DNA of 32,062 nucleotides from an uncultured Desulfotomaculum sp. (GTDB lineage: Bacteria; Bacillota; Desulfotomaculia; Desulfotomaculales; Desulfotomaculaceae), in contig CAMKDG010000032.1 in NCBI GenBank assembly GCA_946411205.1, positions 1-32,062 on the forward strand, in the 5' to 3' direction. Each line of letters opens with the position of its first letter. Within the stretch, counting starts at the first letter, position 1. This document shows positions 31,721 to 32,062 of this stretch, in pieces. Under the pieces are notes generated by a model that was given only the letters and a program-made list of their open reading frames with translations, had not been told where the DNA came from and made no database searches. A program made the translations under genes and the position numbers.

Positions 31721-31749
31721 TTGACATCTTACAAAAAGCTAATTATAAT
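31721..31749 (+). promoter_or_regulatory. Perfect consensus sigma-A promoter P1 of the tRNA cluster
   Basis: TTGACA (31721-31726), 17-base spacer, TATAAT (31744-31749): both hexamers and the spacing match the consensus exactly. Confidence 0.9.
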
Positions 31750-31797
31750 AAGGAACTGTCGCGGTTATGTAAGCGTTTTTGCTAAAAAAATTACAGC

Positions 31798-31826
31798 TTG
31801 ACAACAACTTAACACTTTGGTAATAT
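31798..31826 (+). promoter_or_regulatory. Second promoter P2 of the tRNA cluster
   Basis: TTGACA (31798-31803), 17-base spacer, TAATAT (31821-31826). Transcription would begin about 20 bases ahead of tRNA-His. Tandem promoters are usual for stable RNA. Confidence 0.75.
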
Positions 31827-31851
31827 AAACTCTGCGAGTTGCGAGTATTGT

Positions 31852-31929
<78 letters not shown>

Positions 31930-31945
31930 TTAAATTTATATATGC

Positions 31946-32020
31946 TGGGGCGTCGCCAAGCGGTAAGGCACCGGACTTTGACTCCGGCATTCGTTGGTTC
32001 AAATCCAGCCGCCCCAGCCA
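31946..32020 (+). tRNA. tRNA-Gln (anticodon TTG)
   Basis: Acceptor TGGGGCG/CGCCCCA, D-arm GCCAAGCGGTAAGGC, anticodon loop CTTTGAC, T-arm GTTGGTTCAAATCCAGC, GCCA end encoded. Confidence 0.97.
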
Positions 32021-32026
32021 GTATGT

Positions 32027-32062
32027 GACCCATTAGCTCAGTTGGTAGAGCACCTGACTTTT
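32027..32062 (+). tRNA. tRNA-Lys (anticodon TTT), cut by the window end
   Basis: GACCCAT acceptor strand, TAGCTCAGTTGGTAGAGC D-arm, anticodon stem CCTGA and loop CTTTT. The window ends at the third anticodon base. TTT indicates lysine; the 3' half is not visible. Confidence 0.88.

Overview
The window looks like a chromosomal segment of an anaerobic, probably spore-forming Firmicute of the Desulfotomaculum/Peptococcaceae type. This is inferred, not proven. It rests on strong GGAGG-type ribosome binding sites with frequent GTG/TTG starts, a histidine kinase whose H-box resembles sporulation kinases, multidomain PAS/GGDEF/EAL/HD-GYP proteins, a Ni/Co ECF transporter and the tRNA cluster. No rRNA, intact insertion sequence or CRISPR array is visible.

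Layout. (1) 1-7.3 kb is a signalling block: a membrane Cache-HAMP-PAS histidine kinase, a decayed helD-type helicase remnant, a PAS-GGDEF-EAL protein, then on the minus strand a 28-aa peptide, a four-helix membrane protein and a large PAS-GGDEF-HD-GYP protein. The two c-di-GMP proteins carry one probable synthase/regulatory domain and two different phosphodiesterase types. (2) 7.6-11.2 kb holds a CNNM/CorC-type transporter, a MerR regulator directly followed by the HtpX membrane protease, a cluster of hairpins that includes a dispersed repeat, and an unknown protein with internal repeats. (3) 11.2-13.5 kb holds a truncated and frameshifted FAD oxidoreductase abutting a catalase gene. (4) 14.0-17.0 kb is an isolated phage-tail-like island next to tRNA-Arg: two paralogous minus-strand proteins of unknown family, a broken tail-fibre gene start, and an intact BppU/collagen-like baseplate protein. 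No other phage genes are visible. (5) 17.2-23.0 kb is a series of short units, most closed by a clear terminator: small hypothetical proteins, a PHP histidinol phosphatase, two tiny membrane peptides not reported by usual length cut-offs, a cell-wall amidase, a secreted small protein, a ComEC-like lipoprotein hydrolase overlapping a DUF3006 gene, a DUF378 protein and a winged-helix-like protein. (6) 23.3-27.6 kb is the sbcD-sbcC operon, in which SbcC has an unusual zinc-hook spacing. (7) 27.8-28.7 kb is azlCD (branched-chain amino acid export). (8) 29.0-31.7 kb is a cbiM/nikM-PDGLE-cbiQ-cbiO metal uptake operon behind a leader that ends in a terminator-like hairpin. (9) 31.7-32.06 kb has two tandem consensus promoters followed by tRNA-His, tRNA-Gln and the start of tRNA-Lys.

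The observations most worth a second look are the orphan tail-like island at tRNA-Arg, the attenuator-like leader before the metal transporter, the MerR regulator with a hydrophobic tail coupled to htpX, the dispersed palindromic repeat found at 10.6 and 23.0 kb, the helD remnant that redefines a start codon, and the small peptides.
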